A stretch of DNA of 64,000 nt from Rhizobium herbae (GTDB taxonomy: Bacteria > Pseudomonadota > Alphaproteobacteria > Rhizobiales > Rhizobiaceae). The notes below the pieces were generated by a model. It was not told where the DNA came from. It saw nothing but the letters and a program-made list of their open reading frames with translations, and did not search any database. The position numbers and the translations under genes were made by a program. This document shows positions 1 through 9,346 of this stretch, piece by piece; position 1 is the first letter of the stretch; every line of letters starts with the position of its first letter. The stretch lies in contig NZ_JAGGJV010000009.1 of NCBI RefSeq assembly GCF_017873135.1, positions 186,001-250,000 on the forward strand, written 5' to 3'.

Positions 1-866
1 CCCTTGATCTTGATGCCGCTGCGCTGCGGATAGAACCATGACAGCGCGTCGACGCGCAATTTACCGTAGACATCATGGCCGACAGAGAATGGATAACTCT
101 TCTTGTCGCCGACGATCAGGCGGTACCCCTCGCCAGCGGTTGCAAAGGCCGAGAAATCGGCGATCTGGGTGTCTGCGCCAACCGTTTCGTCAAAGCCGGC
201 AGGCGCCGCCACGCCCTCGCCGACCACCATGCCCGCCGCATCTTCAAGCTTGAATGGCAGCGGCTCGGCGGCGTCCGACAGGATCGTCGCCCGCTTCGGT
301 CCATCGAGGAAATAGCCTGCCTGGTTGACCAGCGCCGGCAGGGCGTGCATCGCGTCCCTGGCAGCCGACGTGATCTCGTCGGATTTCGCCTCGTTTATCG
401 CCACGTCGTCGAGGCAGACGCGCCAGGACTTTTCCGCTCCCCCCAACTGGAAAATGATCTGCGCCGGCTCGGCTTCCGTCGCCTGGAAAACGGCTGAAAA
501 CTCCGCCTTTCCCGCTTTGGTCTCGGCGTTGAACGTCGCCTGCGCTGTCCACGGCTCCGCATTGCGTTGAACCATGATTGGAAAGGAATGCCGTTCCCTG
601 GCTTCCATCGCCACCGTCACACGGTAGGATGTACCCGGTGAAAACTCCAGGTCGTTGACACCGAGCAACCGGTCCCAGGGCTCGCCGCCAGCCTCGACGT
701 CCGCGCACAGTTTGCCGCGTTCACGCGACAAGGCAACGCCGCCGGTGGCCCAGAAGCCGTCCTGTCCCTTTTCAAAGGCACCATCGGCAATCATGTCGGC
801 CGCGCCCGCCGGCCCGGTGAGGCAAACGAAGAGCGCGAGCACGAGGCTGGCTGGAATTTTTGGCAA
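1..866 (-). CDS. Secreted GH9 endoglucanase, N-terminal part only (cut by window edge)
   Basis: Probable cellulase whose 3' part lies beyond the left edge; about 288 residues are visible. They begin with a signal peptide (core LVLALFVCLTGPAGA), followed by a CBM4/9-like carbohydrate-binding domain (about residues 25-165, starting DMIADGAFEKGQDGFW). Next comes an Ig-like domain typical of GH9 enzymes (starts PALVNQAGYF, ends YPFSV), then the opening of the GH9 catalytic domain (YGKLRVDALSWFYPQRSG, the usual entry motif). The catalytic acid and base lie outside the window. The start is TTG at 866, with a purine-rich AGGATAGAG upstream and no in-frame ATG before the signal peptide. The GH9 call rests on the domain order and entry motif; which cellulosic substrate is used cannot be seen. 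Confidence 0.8.
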   Translation of the reverse strand, partial: MPKIPASLVLALFVCLTGPAGAADMIADGAFEKGQDGFWATGGVALSRERGKLCADVEAGGEPWDRLLGVNDLEFSPGTSYRVTVAMEARERHSFPIMVQRNAEPWTAQATFNAETKAGKAEFSAVFQATEAEPAQIIFQLGGAEKSWRVCLDDVAINEAKSDEITSAARDAMHALPALVNQAGYFLDGPKRATILSDAAEPLPFKLEDAAGMVVGEGVAAPAGFDETVGADTQIADFSAFATAGEGYRLIVGDKKSYPFSVGHDVYGKLRVDALSWFYPQRSGIKIK

Positions 867-1135
867 GGTCTCTATCCTGAGCCCGGGTTTCGGGGAACGC
901 GGCGCCACTCTGCTGCAAACAGGTTAAACTTCGGAAAAGACAGGGCTGCAAGCCTTGTTTCCAAATGTTTCCGCCCGAAGGATTCTCGACTTTCGCCAGC
1001 CCGGAAACCCGTTCGGTCGTTGCTGGGCCAAGACTTGACCCGGAAAGGCGCCCTGATAGTTTGACCGGCAGGTAAAGATTCACCTCATCCATCTGGACTT
1101 GGCCGCCAGACATAAAAAACGCCACGGAGAATACG

Positions 1136-2464
1136 ATGTCGAACCGCCTCAATGCCACGCCCAACGATCTCAGCGCCTTCTGGATGCCCTTTACGGCCAA
1201 CCGGCAGTACAAGAAAGAACCGCGCATGTTCGTCAAGGCGAAGGACATGCACTACACCACACACGACGGCCGCCAGGTGCTTGACGGAACCGCGGGCCTC
1301 TGGTGCGTGAACGCCGGCCACTGCCGCCCCCTGATCACCGAAGCCATCCGCGAACAGGCGGGCGAGCTCGACTATGCCCCCGCCTTCCAGCTCGGCCATC
1401 CCAAGGCCTTCGAACTGGCAAACCGCCTCATCGACATCGCGCCCGACGGCATGGAGCATGTCCTCTACACCAATTCGGGCTCTGAATCGGTCGAGACCGC
1501 GCTAAAGGTAGCGCTGGCCTATCACAAGGTGAAGGGCCAGGGTTCGCGAACCCGCCTGATCGGCCGCGAGCGCGGCTATCACGGCGTCAATTTCGGCGGC
1601 ATCTCCGTCGGAGGCATCGTTTCCAACCGCAAGATGTTCGGCACGCTGCTCTCCGGCGTCGATCACATGCCGCACACCCACCTGCCGGAAAAGAACGCCT
1701 TCACCAAGGGCGAGCCGGAACATGGCGGCGACATCGCGACCGAACTGGAACGCATCGTCACGCTGCATGACGCCTCGACCATCGCCGCCGTCATCGTCGA
1801 GCCGGTCGCAGGCTCCACCGGCGTCCTCATCCCGCCGAAGGGTTATCTGCAGAAACTGCGCGAGATCTGCACCAAGCATGGCATCCTGTTGATCTTCGAC
1901 GAAGTCATCACCGGCTACGGCCGTCTCGGAACGCCGTTCGCGGCGCAATATTTCGACGTCAAGCCGGACATGATCGTCACCGCCAAGGGCCTCACCAACG
2001 GCGTCATCCCGATGGGTGCGGTGTTCGTCACCGCTGAAATCCATGATGCCTTCATGAGCGGTCCGGAGCACATGATCGAGTTCTTCCACGGCTACACCTA
2101 TTCCGGCAATCCGATCGCCTGCGCCGCGGCTCTCGGCACCCTCGACACCTACCGCGACGAAGGCCTTTTGACCCGCGGTGCCGAGCTTGCGTCCTACTGG
2201 GGCGACGCGCTGCATTCGCTGCGCGATTGCCCGCATGTCATCGACATCCGCAACATCGGCCTGATCGGTGCCATCGAACTGGCGCCGATTGCCGGCGAGC
2301 CGACCAAGCGCGCCTTCTCGGCCTTCCTGAAGGCCTATGAAAGCGGCTACCTGATCCGCACCACCGGCGACATCATCGCCCTTTCGCCACCACTGATTAT
2401 CTCAAAGGCCGAGATCGACGAACTGATCGACGGTATTCGCAAGGTGTTGGAGAGCAACATCTGA
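1136..2464 (+). CDS. Omega-amino acid:pyruvate aminotransferase (class III, PLP)
   Basis: A 442-residue class-III PLP aminotransferase of the beta-alanine/omega-amino acid:pyruvate type, which moves an omega-amino group to pyruvate to give alanine and a semialdehyde. The N-terminus (FWMPFTANRQYKKEPRMF) and GTAGLWCVNAGH are characteristic of this subfamily. The PLP-pocket motif LIFDEVITGYGRLG carries Asp255, and the Schiff-base lysine is Lys284 in TAKGLTNG. Length is normal. A CGGAGA ribosome site precedes the ATG, and a strong hairpin with eight Ts follows the stop, so it looks monocistronic. Taurine or other omega-amines are possible alternative donors. Confidence 0.93.
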   Translation: MSNRLNATPNDLSAFWMPFTANRQYKKEPRMFVKAKDMHYTTHDGRQVLDGTAGLWCVNAGHCRPLITEAIREQAGELDYAPAFQLGHPKAFELANRLIDIAPDGMEHVLYTNSGSESVETALKVALAYHKVKGQGSRTRLIGRERGYHGVNFGGISVGGIVSNRKMFGTLLSGVDHMPHTHLPEKNAFTKGEPEHGGDIATELERIVTLHDASTIAAVIVEPVAGSTGVLIPPKGYLQKLREICTKHGILLIFDEVITGYGRLGTPFAAQYFDVKPDMIVTAKGLTNGVIPMGAVFVTAEIHDAFMSGPEHMIEFFHGYTYSGNPIACAAALGTLDTYRDEGLLTRGAELASYWGDALHSLRDCPHVIDIRNIGLIGAIELAPIAGEPTKRAFSAFLKAYESGYLIRTTGDIIALSPPLIISKAEIDELIDGIRKVLESNI

Positions 2465-2489
2465 CTGAGCCTCTGAAGGCGATGGGAAC

Positions 2490-2526
2490 CGGCTGTCGGG
2501 CGAACAGTTTCGCAGCCGTTTTTTTT
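2490..2526 (+). terminator. Rho-independent terminator after the aminotransferase
   Basis: The inverted repeat CGGCTG...CAGCCG is followed directly by eight Ts (2519-2526). It lies 26 bases after the aminotransferase stop and just before the GTG start of the next gene, so it separates the two transcription units or attenuates read-through. Confidence 0.75.
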
Positions 2527-2546
2527 ATAAGTGAAACGAACATTCC

Positions 2547-3512
2547 GTGAGCATACCGACACGCCATCCCTTCGAGTTCGACCCGACCTACGGGATGACA
2601 CTTGACGCGCTTCTGGCGATCGTTCCGCCCGAGGTGCCGGCCGGTTTCGATACCTTCTGGGGCGGTCGCTATGCCCATGCGCTGACAGTGGACCCCAAGC
2701 CGACGATCAGCGAAAGCGCGACCAGCCATCCGAACTGGCTGGTCCGTGACATCACCTACACATCGACGGACGGCTTTTTGATCGGTGGCTGGCTGCTAGT
2801 ACCGCGCGATGGCCCGGTGCGGCGCGGGCTTGTCGTCGGTCACGGCTATGGCGGGCGGGATGCGCCGGACTACGACATTCCCGTCGAGGAGACGGCGATC
2901 CTGTTTCCCTGCTTTCGCGGCCTGTCGCGAAGCGCCCGCAAACCGATATCGCCGGATGCCGCCTGGCATGTCCTGTGTGATATCGACAAGCCGGAGCGCT
3001 ATGTCATCGGCGGCTGTGTCGAGGATCTCTGGGTGGCCGTATCCGCGCTGGCGGCAATTTTTCCACAGACCGATGGCCGGATTGGCTACAGCGGCATCAG
3101 CTTTGGCGGCGGCATCGGCGCGCTGGCCATCCCCTTCGACACACGCATCGATCGCGGCCATCTGATCGTTCCGACATTCGGCAACCGCCCACTCTGGTTG
3201 ACCCTTACGACCATAGGCAGCGCCGCGTCCGTCCAGGCCTATCGAAGAAGACATCCCGATGTGCTGGAGACGCTGCGTTTCTTCGACGCGGCAACGGCGG
3301 CATCGCGCATCCGGATACCCATGCTGATGGCGGTTGCCCTGTTCGACCCGGCCGTCGCACCGCCCTGCCAATTTTCGGTGGCGAATGCCCTGCCGAAATC
3401 AAATTATAATGAAATCTTCATCCTAGACGCCGGGCATTTCGATTATCCTGAAGCAGAAGCGCAGCATGCTGCGCTAATGGCAAAAGTCGGGCAATTCTTC
3501 AGGACACCATGA
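2547..3512 (+). CDS. CE7-like acetyl xylan esterase / cephalosporin deacetylase-family hydrolase
   Basis: A 321-residue alpha/beta hydrolase resembling carbohydrate esterase family 7 (AXE1). The nucleophile elbow is GISFGGG (Ser185), with Asp267 in ALFDPAV and His297 in DAGHFDY completing a plausible triad; the oxyanion strand reads GHGYGGRD. Members remove acetyl groups from xylo-oligosaccharides and other small esters. No signal peptide is visible, so it should act in the cytoplasm on imported substrates. The start is GTG at 2547 with a poor ribosome site. It overlaps the next gene by four bases (ATGA), so the two esterases are probably translationally coupled. The substrate is inferred from the family only. 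Confidence 0.8.
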   Translation: MSIPTRHPFEFDPTYGMTLDALLAIVPPEVPAGFDTFWGGRYAHALTVDPKPTISESATSHPNWLVRDITYTSTDGFLIGGWLLVPRDGPVRRGLVVGHGYGGRDAPDYDIPVEETAILFPCFRGLSRSARKPISPDAAWHVLCDIDKPERYVIGGCVEDLWVAVSALAAIFPQTDGRIGYSGISFGGGIGALAIPFDTRIDRGHLIVPTFGNRPLWLTLTTIGSAASVQAYRRRHPDVLETLRFFDAATAASRIRIPMLMAVALFDPAVAPPCQFSVANALPKSNYNEIFILDAGHFDYPEAEAQHAALMAKVGQFFRTP

Positions 3513-4237
3513 ACCGCGAATATCACCGCTGGTACAGTCCGCGACTCCATCGTGATATGGAGCTGCTGGTCTTTGGCCATGCCGGCTCGAAGGTACTGAT
3601 GTTTCCGACGCGTGACGGACGTTTCTGGGAATATGAACAGCTCGGCGTGGTCGCCAGCCTCGCCGACAAGATCGAGGCCGGCCACCTTCAGCTCTATTGC
3701 ATCGAGGGGCTGGCCAATGAAAGCTTCTACGACGGCCATCGCCATCCCGCCGCGCGCATTCGCCGCCATGCAGCACTCGAGGATTACGTCCTCAACGAAG
3801 TGCTGCCGCTGATGGCGCAGAAGAACCCGAATGGCTGCACCATTGTGCACGGATGCAGTCTTGGGGCCTTCCAGGCCGCCAGCCTGGTGTTCCGGCATCC
3901 GCATCTGTTTCGCAAACTCGTGGCCTTCTCCGGACGCTACGATTTGACCATGCAGGTCGAATCCTTCGGCAACCTGTTCCAGGGCTACTACGACGACGAA
4001 ATCTATTTCCACACCCCGACACATTTCCTGCCGGGCCTCACCTGCGAGTGGCAGCTGGACAGGCTGCGCCAGGTCGATATCGTGCTGACCATCGGCGATG
4101 CCGATCCGTTTCTCGACAACAATCTCCATTTGACCCATCTGTTGACAGAAAGAGGTGTCCGCCACCAGCTGCACCGCTGGGATGGCCGGGCCCATCGTGG
4201 CTCCGCCTGGCGCAAGATGGCCGCCTTGTACATCTGA
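3509..4237 (+). CDS. Putative esterase (alpha/beta hydrolase, esterase D-like family)
   Basis: A 242-residue cytoplasmic alpha/beta hydrolase of the bacterial 'putative esterase' family. The nucleophile sits in HGCSLGAF (Ser117); an acid in GDADPFLDN and a histidine in GRAHRGSAW are placed as expected for the triad. The N-terminus ([21 protein letters not shown]) is typical of this group, whose substrates are mostly unknown. The ATG overlaps the stop of the upstream CE7-like esterase, so both are likely made from one transcript, perhaps to deacylate related compounds. No secretion signal is present. Confidence 0.78.
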   Translation: MNREYHRWYSPRLHRDMELLVFGHAGSKVLMFPTRDGRFWEYEQLGVVASLADKIEAGHLQLYCIEGLANESFYDGHRHPAARIRRHAALEDYVLNEVLPLMAQKNPNGCTIVHGCSLGAFQAASLVFRHPHLFRKLVAFSGRYDLTMQVESFGNLFQGYYDDEIYFHTPTHFLPGLTCEWQLDRLRQVDIVLTIGDADPFLDNNLHLTHLLTERGVRHQLHRWDGRAHRGSAWRKMAALYI

Positions 4238-4326
4238 ATGACATCTTTGGCAGTTTTGGATGGCTTGCGCCTTCCATCAGGGCCACCCTCCCCGCTATGG
4301 TGCCTCAATCTGAACAGGAGCCCATA

Positions 4327-6024
4327 ATGCGTCCAACTCTCCCCGACCTCATCGACCAGGGCACAGGTCGCATACCCGCCGAGATCGTGCTCAAGGGGGG
4401 CCGCTTCTTCGATCTCGTCACCGGCGATCTTGTGGCCTCGGACATCGCCATCTGCGGCGACCGCATCGTCGGCACCTGCGGAACCTACGCGGGCGCCCGC
4501 GAGATCGACATCACCGGCAAGATCGTCGTTCCCGGTTTCATCGACACGCATCTGCACATCGAATCCTCGCTGGTCACGCCGCATGAATTTGATCGCTGTG
4601 TTCTGCCCTATGGTGTGACGACGGTGATCTGCGACCCGCACGAGATCGCCAATGTGCTCGGCACCGAAGGCATCCAATTCTTCCTCGATAGCGCACTCGA
4701 AACCATCATGGATATCCGCGTACAGCTGTCGAGCTGCGTGCCGGCGACGCACCTGGAAACGTCCGGCGCCAACCTGCCGATCGAAAAACTGCTGCCGTTC
4801 CGCGATCATGAAAAGGTCATTGGCCTTGCGGAATTCATGAACTTCCCGGGCGTCATCCACAAGGACCCGATTTGCCTCGCCAAGCTCGAAGCCTTTCAGG
4901 GCGGTCATATCGACGGACATGCGCCGCTGCTGCGCGGGCTCGATCTGAACGGCTATCTGTCCACCGGCATCCGCACCGACCACGAATGCACGACAGCTGA
5001 AGAGGCCCTCGAAAAGATCCGCAAGGGCATGCATATCCTTGTCCGCGAAGGCTCGGTCTCCAAGGATCTGCATGCGCTGATGCCGATCCTCACCGAGCGC
5101 CTGTCGCCGTTTCTGGCGCTCTGCACCGACGACCGCAATCCGCTGGATATCGCCGAACAGGGGCATCTCGACTACATGATCCGCGAGGCGATCACCCAAG
5201 GCGTGGAGCCCCTGGTGGTCTACCGCGCTGCCTCGATTTCGGCCGCGCGCGCCTTTGGCCTGCGCGACCGCGGCCTCGTCGCTCCGGGATGGCGGGCCGA
5301 TCTGGTGGTGATCGACAGCCTCGAAAACGGCAAGGCCGAAAAGGTCTTTGCCGGCGGCCGTCTCGTCACGGACGACCTGTTTGACACCCGCCGCGCCGTT
5401 GCCCCCGTCGGCCTCGACAGCGTCAAGGCCGGTCATGTCAATGCCGCCGATTTCGGCGTGCCCTATGCCGAGGGCGAGACGTCGGTCATCGGCGTGCTGC
5501 CCGGCAAGATCATCACCGAACATCGCCGCTTCAAGCTGCCGGCTTCGGGCAATCAGGCCGGCGTCGATCTCGGCCGCGACATCATCAAGGTCGCCGTCAT
5601 CGAGCGCCACGGCATCAACGGCAACCACGCCAACGGCTTCGTCCAGGGCTTCGGCCTGAAGAAGGGCGCCATCGCCTCGACCGTCGGCCATGACAGCCAC
5701 AACATCTGCGTCGTCGGCGTCAACGAGGACGACATGGCGCTGGCCGCCAATCGCCTCGGTGAGATCAAGGGCGGCTTCGTCGTGGTCGAGGACGGCAAGG
5801 TGACCGGCGAAATCTCGCTGCCCGTTGCCGGCCTGATGAGCCTTGAGCCCTATGAAAGCGTGCGCGATACGCTGCACCACCTGCGCGAGGCCGCCTTCGC
5901 GCTGGGTGCAACGCTGCAGGAACCGTTCCTGCAACTGGCGTTCCTGCCCCTGCCGGTCATCCCGCACCTGAAGATTTCGGATATGGGTCTCGTGGATGTC
6001 GACAAGTTTGCGCTGATCGGGTGA
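4327..6024 (+). CDS. ade: Adenine deaminase
   Basis: A 565-residue amidohydrolase-superfamily adenine deaminase converting adenine to hypoxanthine and ammonia, at the normal family length. Metal-site and family motifs are [14 protein letters not shown] near residue 70, [24 protein letters not shown] and [11 protein letters not shown]. The ATG at 4327 is chosen because AGGAG lies eight bases upstream and the deaminase fold begins right after it; the frame is open further upstream, inside the esterase gene, but that stretch does not resemble the family. It feeds hypoxanthine to the xanthine dehydrogenase encoded 16 kb downstream, although it is not in that cluster. Confidence 0.95.
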   Translation: MRPTLPDLIDQGTGRIPAEIVLKGGRFFDLVTGDLVASDIAICGDRIVGTCGTYAGAREIDITGKIVVPGFIDTHLHIESSLVTPHEFDRCVLPYGVTTVICDPHEIANVLGTEGIQFFLDSALETIMDIRVQLSSCVPATHLETSGANLPIEKLLPFRDHEKVIGLAEFMNFPGVIHKDPICLAKLEAFQGGHIDGHAPLLRGLDLNGYLSTGIRTDHECTTAEEALEKIRKGMHILVREGSVSKDLHALMPILTERLSPFLALCTDDRNPLDIAEQGHLDYMIREAITQGVEPLVVYRAASISAARAFGLRDRGLVAPGWRADLVVIDSLENGKAEKVFAGGRLVTDDLFDTRRAVAPVGLDSVKAGHVNAADFGVPYAEGETSVIGVLPGKIITEHRRFKLPASGNQAGVDLGRDIIKVAVIERHGINGNHANGFVQGFGLKKGAIASTVGHDSHNICVVGVNEDDMALAANRLGEIKGGFVVVEDGKVTGEISLPVAGLMSLEPYESVRDTLHHLREAAFALGATLQEPFLQLAFLPLPVIPHLKISDMGLVDVDKFALIG

Positions 6025-6084
6025 GAATATTTGTCTTGGAATAACCTTGTGAACCGCCTAAATTTGCGGAGACAGGAGTTTGAC

Positions 6085-6285
6085 ATGACCAAGTTGGAAC
6101 AGATCGAAAAATCGGTTTCCGAGCTCGACGCAAACGAGTTGCAGGCTTTTGCGACATGGTTCCGTGAGCTTCAGGCCGAGCGCTGGGATATCCAGTTTGA
6201 GCAGGATGCCAAGAGCGGCGCTCTGGATGCCCTGGCGGATGGTGCTCTTGCGGAATTCAAGGCTGGCCGGTCTCGCAGCCTTTGA
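6085..6285 (+). CDS. Small antitoxin-like protein of a ParE/RelE-type pair
   Basis: A 66-residue acidic, helical protein (MTKLEQIEKSVSELDANE...) that precedes a ParE/RelE-like toxin and shares a TTGA stop/start junction with it. This is the usual antitoxin-first arrangement. CAGGAG lies just upstream of the ATG at 6085, which is preferred over an in-frame start 54 bases earlier. A possible promoter (TTGGAA, 17 bases, TAAATT at 6036-6064) lies directly upstream. No DNA-binding fold is recognisable in the protein, so autoregulation is uncertain. Function is inferred from gene arrangement and general character. Confidence 0.65.
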   Translation: MTKLEQIEKSVSELDANELQAFATWFRELQAERWDIQFEQDAKSGALDALADGALAEFKAGRSRSL

Positions 6286-6536
6286 AAAACCACGCGACCA
6301 CAGCGTTCTGGCAGACCTACGATGCACTGCCCACTCATGTTCGAGAACTGGCTGATCGCAATTTCGAAAAACTGAAGACAGAGCCCAAACATCCTTCCCT
6401 GCATTTCAAGCAGGCCGGCCGTTTCTGGTCTGTCAGAGTGGGGGCGTCGTGGCACGCGCTGGCTGTCCGTCAAAACGATGACATGGTGTGGTTCTGGATC
6501 GGCTCCCACGCTGAATACGACAAACTCCTAAAGTGA
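6282..6536 (+). CDS. ParE/RelE-superfamily toxin-like protein
   Basis: An 84-residue basic protein with the RelE/ParE-like pattern: N-terminal helices followed by beta strands ending SVRVGASWHALAVRQNDDMVWFWIG and a histidine near the C-terminus. Relatives either inhibit DNA gyrase or cleave mRNA; which applies cannot be told here. The TTG start overlaps the stop of the antitoxin-like gene, indicating coupling. Its last nine bases overlap the 3' end of the convergent alpha-glucosidase gene, an unusually tight junction that suggests insertion of the pair beside that gene. Confidence 0.68.
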   Translation: MKNHATTAFWQTYDALPTHVRELADRNFEKLKTEPKHPSLHFKQAGRFWSVRVGASWHALAVRQNDDMVWFWIGSHAEYDKLLK

Positions 6537-8174
6537 AATCCGCCCGCAAAACACATCCATCGCCTCAAGCACGATCTCACCGTCTTCTATCTGCGGCGCA
6601 AAGCCCGGCATCGGCACGAGGTCGGCGATCTTCACGCCCTTCGGCAATGGCACCGTCTGCGGGCCGCGATGCAGGTTAAAGACGAAGAGCAGTTTCTCGC
6701 CGCCTTTTTCCCGGGTGAAGGCCAGAATGTCCTGATTGGTTTCGAGGAAGATCATGCTGCCATCGAGCAGCGGGGCATGCGCCTTGCGGAAAGCCAGCGT
6801 CTGCCGGTAGTGATCGAGCACAGACCCAGCCTCCTCCTGCTGATCGACGGCCAATGGCCGGTGTTCGGCGGGCACCGGCAGCCACGGTTTCGCTTCCGAA
6901 AAGCCGGCAAAATCGGCATCCTTTTCCCAAACCATCGGCGTGCGGCATCCGTCGCGGCCCTTGAAGGCCGGCCAGAAGCGGATGCCGTAGGGATCGCGCA
7001 GGTCCGCGAACTCCAGCTCGGCTTCCGGCAAAGCCAGTTCCTCGCCCTGATAAAGGCAGATCGAACCCCGCAGCGCGGCCAGCACCGAGATCGCCAGCTT
7101 GGCAATCCGTTCGCGCTCCTCCACAGTTTGCGCGAAACGGCTGATGTGACGCGTGACATCGTGGTTGGAAAACGCCCAACAGACCCAGCCATCGGTCACC
7201 GCATCCTGAAAGGCGGTGACGCAGCGGCGGATATGGGTGGCAGTGAAATCCGGCCCGAGAAGATCGAAGGTGTAGCACATATGCAGCTTGTCGCCGCCGC
7301 CGGTATAGGCGGCCACCGTTTTCAGTGACCGCGCACCATCGCCGACCTCGCCCACGGACGCGCGATCGTCGAATTCCTCGAGCAGGGCGCGAAACCGCTG
7401 CAGGAAGCCGATATTTTCCGGCTGCGTCTTGTCGTAGAGATGGTTCTGCATGCCATAGGGATTGACGTCGGGCGCATCCAGCCCGATGGCATCGGGATCA
7501 TAAACTAGCGGCGGATTATCGCGCAGTTCCTTGTCGTGGAAATAGAAATTCACCGTGTCGAGCCGGAATCCATCAACGCCGCGCTTCAGCCAGAAGCGGA
7601 CGGTCTCCAAGAGAGCCTCCTGAACGTCCGGATTGTGGAAGTTCAGATCCGGCTGCGAGCCGAGGAAATTGTGCATGTAATACTGCTTGCGCACGCCGTC
7701 CCATTCCCAGCCCGGGCCGCCGAAGATCGACATCCAGTTGTTGGGCGCCGTGCCGTCCGGCTTCGGATCGGCCCAGACATACCAGTCGGATTTCGGATTG
7801 GTCCGGTCCGAGCGGCTTTCCTTGAACCACGGGTGCTGGTCGGAGGTATGCGAGATCACCTGATCGATGATGACCTTGATGCCAAGCTGATGCGCGTTCT
7901 TCAGCATCGCATCGAAATCGGCCAGCGTGCCGAACATCGGATCGACATCGCAATAGTTCGAAACGTCATAGCCCATGTCGGCCATCGGCGAGGTGAAGAA
8001 CGGCGACAGCCAGATGGCATCGACCCCGAGGCTGGCAATATAGGGCAATCTTTGCGTCACGCCCTTCAGATCGCCGAACCCATCCCCCTTGGTATCCTGG
8101 AAGGAGCGTGGATAGACCTGATAGATCACCGCGCCGCGCCACCAATCGGGATTGGACTTCAAGGGAGATGCCAT
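6528..8174 (-). CDS. aglA: Alpha-glucosidase, GH13
   Basis: A 548-residue GH13 enzyme resembling rhizobial AglA and oligo-1,6-glucosidase-type alpha-glucosidases, releasing glucose from alpha-glucosides such as sucrose, maltose or trehalose-like sugars. The nucleophile is Asp206 in GFRLDTVNF, the acid/base Glu276 in ASVGEVGD, and the transition-state pair His338-Asp339 in FSNHDVTR. The N-terminus WWRGAVIYQVYPRSF is diagnostic. No signal peptide, so it is cytoplasmic and needs an importer, which is not in this window. ATG at 8174 is chosen over TTG at 8177 because GGAG is then better spaced. It is divergent from the dehydrogenase at 8320. Confidence 0.9.
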   Translation of the reverse strand: MASPLKSNPDWWRGAVIYQVYPRSFQDTKGDGFGDLKGVTQRLPYIASLGVDAIWLSPFFTSPMADMGYDVSNYCDVDPMFGTLADFDAMLKNAHQLGIKVIIDQVISHTSDQHPWFKESRSDRTNPKSDWYVWADPKPDGTAPNNWMSIFGGPGWEWDGVRKQYYMHNFLGSQPDLNFHNPDVQEALLETVRFWLKRGVDGFRLDTVNFYFHDKELRDNPPLVYDPDAIGLDAPDVNPYGMQNHLYDKTQPENIGFLQRFRALLEEFDDRASVGEVGDGARSLKTVAAYTGGGDKLHMCYTFDLLGPDFTATHIRRCVTAFQDAVTDGWVCWAFSNHDVTRHISRFAQTVEERERIAKLAISVLAALRGSICLYQGEELALPEAELEFADLRDPYGIRFWPAFKGRDGCRTPMVWEKDADFAGFSEAKPWLPVPAEHRPLAVDQQEEAGSVLDHYRQTLAFRKAHAPLLDGSMIFLETNQDILAFTREKGGEKLLFVFNLHRGPQTVPLPKGVKIADLVPMPGFAPQIEDGEIVLEAMDVFCGRISL

Positions 8175-8319
8175 CAAAAAACTCCGCGATCACAAGGATA
8201 TGCCTGCAAGATGTAACGTTGCGGGAACAACGAGTAAACGGCATTCCCTGCCGTTTGAAGACATTGACGGGCACCGATGCAAAAATGATGATGGTGGCAA
8301 GACTGCGCTGGAGATCGAA

Positions 8320-9333
8320 ATGACCGAAGACATGGTGACGTTCAGTCTTTCGGACGCACGCGAATTTGCAGTCGCCGCCCTCACCGGCGCTGGCGCCAAC
8401 GCAGCAATGGCAGCGTCACTCGCCCACGCGACGGTCAATGCCGACGCGCGCAGCCCGTCCGCCGTCGGCTTTTCCCATCTGGTCGATTATCTCGAAAGCC
8501 TCGTCGCCGGACGCATCAACGGGAAGGCAGAGCCCCTGAGAACCGACCCCGCCCCTGCCCTCATCCACGTCGATGCAGACGGCGGCATCGCGCAACTCGG
8601 GTTCGATCTCGCCTTTGACGACCTTGCCGAAAAGGCCCGAACGTTCGGCATCGCGCTGTTTGCCCAGGCAAACAGCTATACTTCCGGCGAACTCGGCGAC
8701 TATGCCTTCCGGCTCGCGGAGCAGGGACTTGTCGGCATCGCCGCGACCAACGGCCCGGCACTGATCGCCGGTTCCGGCGGCGGCAAACCGGTCTATTGCA
8801 CCAACCCGCTCGCCTTCGCCGCCCCCCGCAAAAATGGTGCCCCGCTGCTCATCGACCAATCCTCCAGTGCCACGGCTTTCGTCAACATCCGCGAGGCAGC
8901 AGCACGCGGCGAGCCGATACCGGCTGGCTGGGCCGTCGATGCGATGGGCCAGCCGACCACGGACGCCAAGGAAGCCATGAAAGGCGCCATGATCGCCTTC
9001 GGAGGGCCACGCGGCGCCAATATCGCGTTGATGGTCGAGGTACTGGCCGCAGGTCTCGGCGGCGCCAACTGGTCGCTCGATGCGCCGGATTTCGTCAGCG
9101 GCGACAGGACGCCCGGCAGCGGGCTAACGGTCATCGCCATTGCACCCTCACTGCTCGACGAAAGTTTCGAGATTCGGCTGGACGCGCAGCTGACACGGCT
9201 ATCGACCGGCTACGGCATCCATATCCCGGGCGCATCGAAATTCACGTCCTTCATCGCCGCCCGCAACGACGGCATCCGCTTGCCTTCCGCGCTGGTAAGC
9301 CGTATCTCGGCTTTCGCAAAAGGGCGTGACTAG
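8320..9333 (+). CDS. Ldh-family NAD(P)H oxidoreductase (malate/L-lactate dehydrogenase type 2)
   Basis: A 337-residue member of the family that includes ureidoglycolate, sulfolactate and 2,3-diketogulonate dehydrogenases and pyrroline/piperideine-2-carboxylate reductases. Visible family features are HATVNADARSPSAVGFSHL near the N-terminus, IAATNGPALIAGSGGGKPVYCTNPLAFA split over the active site, and GGANWS. The ATG at 8320 follows GGAG; the frame is open upstream but unrelated to the family. A 2-ketogluconate kinase gene starts 13 bases downstream, so a 2-keto acid or sugar-acid substrate is more likely than malate. Exact substrate unknown. Confidence 0.82.
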   Translation: MTEDMVTFSLSDAREFAVAALTGAGANAAMAASLAHATVNADARSPSAVGFSHLVDYLESLVAGRINGKAEPLRTDPAPALIHVDADGGIAQLGFDLAFDDLAEKARTFGIALFAQANSYTSGELGDYAFRLAEQGLVGIAATNGPALIAGSGGGKPVYCTNPLAFAAPRKNGAPLLIDQSSSATAFVNIREAAARGEPIPAGWAVDAMGQPTTDAKEAMKGAMIAFGGPRGANIALMVEVLAAGLGGANWSLDAPDFVSGDRTPGSGLTVIAIAPSLLDESFEIRLDAQLTRLSTGYGIHIPGASKFTSFIAARNDGIRLPSALVSRISAFAKGRD

Positions 9334-9346
9334 CGGGGGAACTTTC

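Noticed and set aside
3853..4326. N-terminal extension of adenine deaminase into the esterase gene
   Set aside because: The extension overlaps a real gene in another frame and does not resemble the family; AGGAG marks the start at 4327.
4003..5967. A 654-codon minus-strand frame opposite adenine deaminase
   Set aside because: Shadow of ade, which has all deaminase motifs and a ribosome site.
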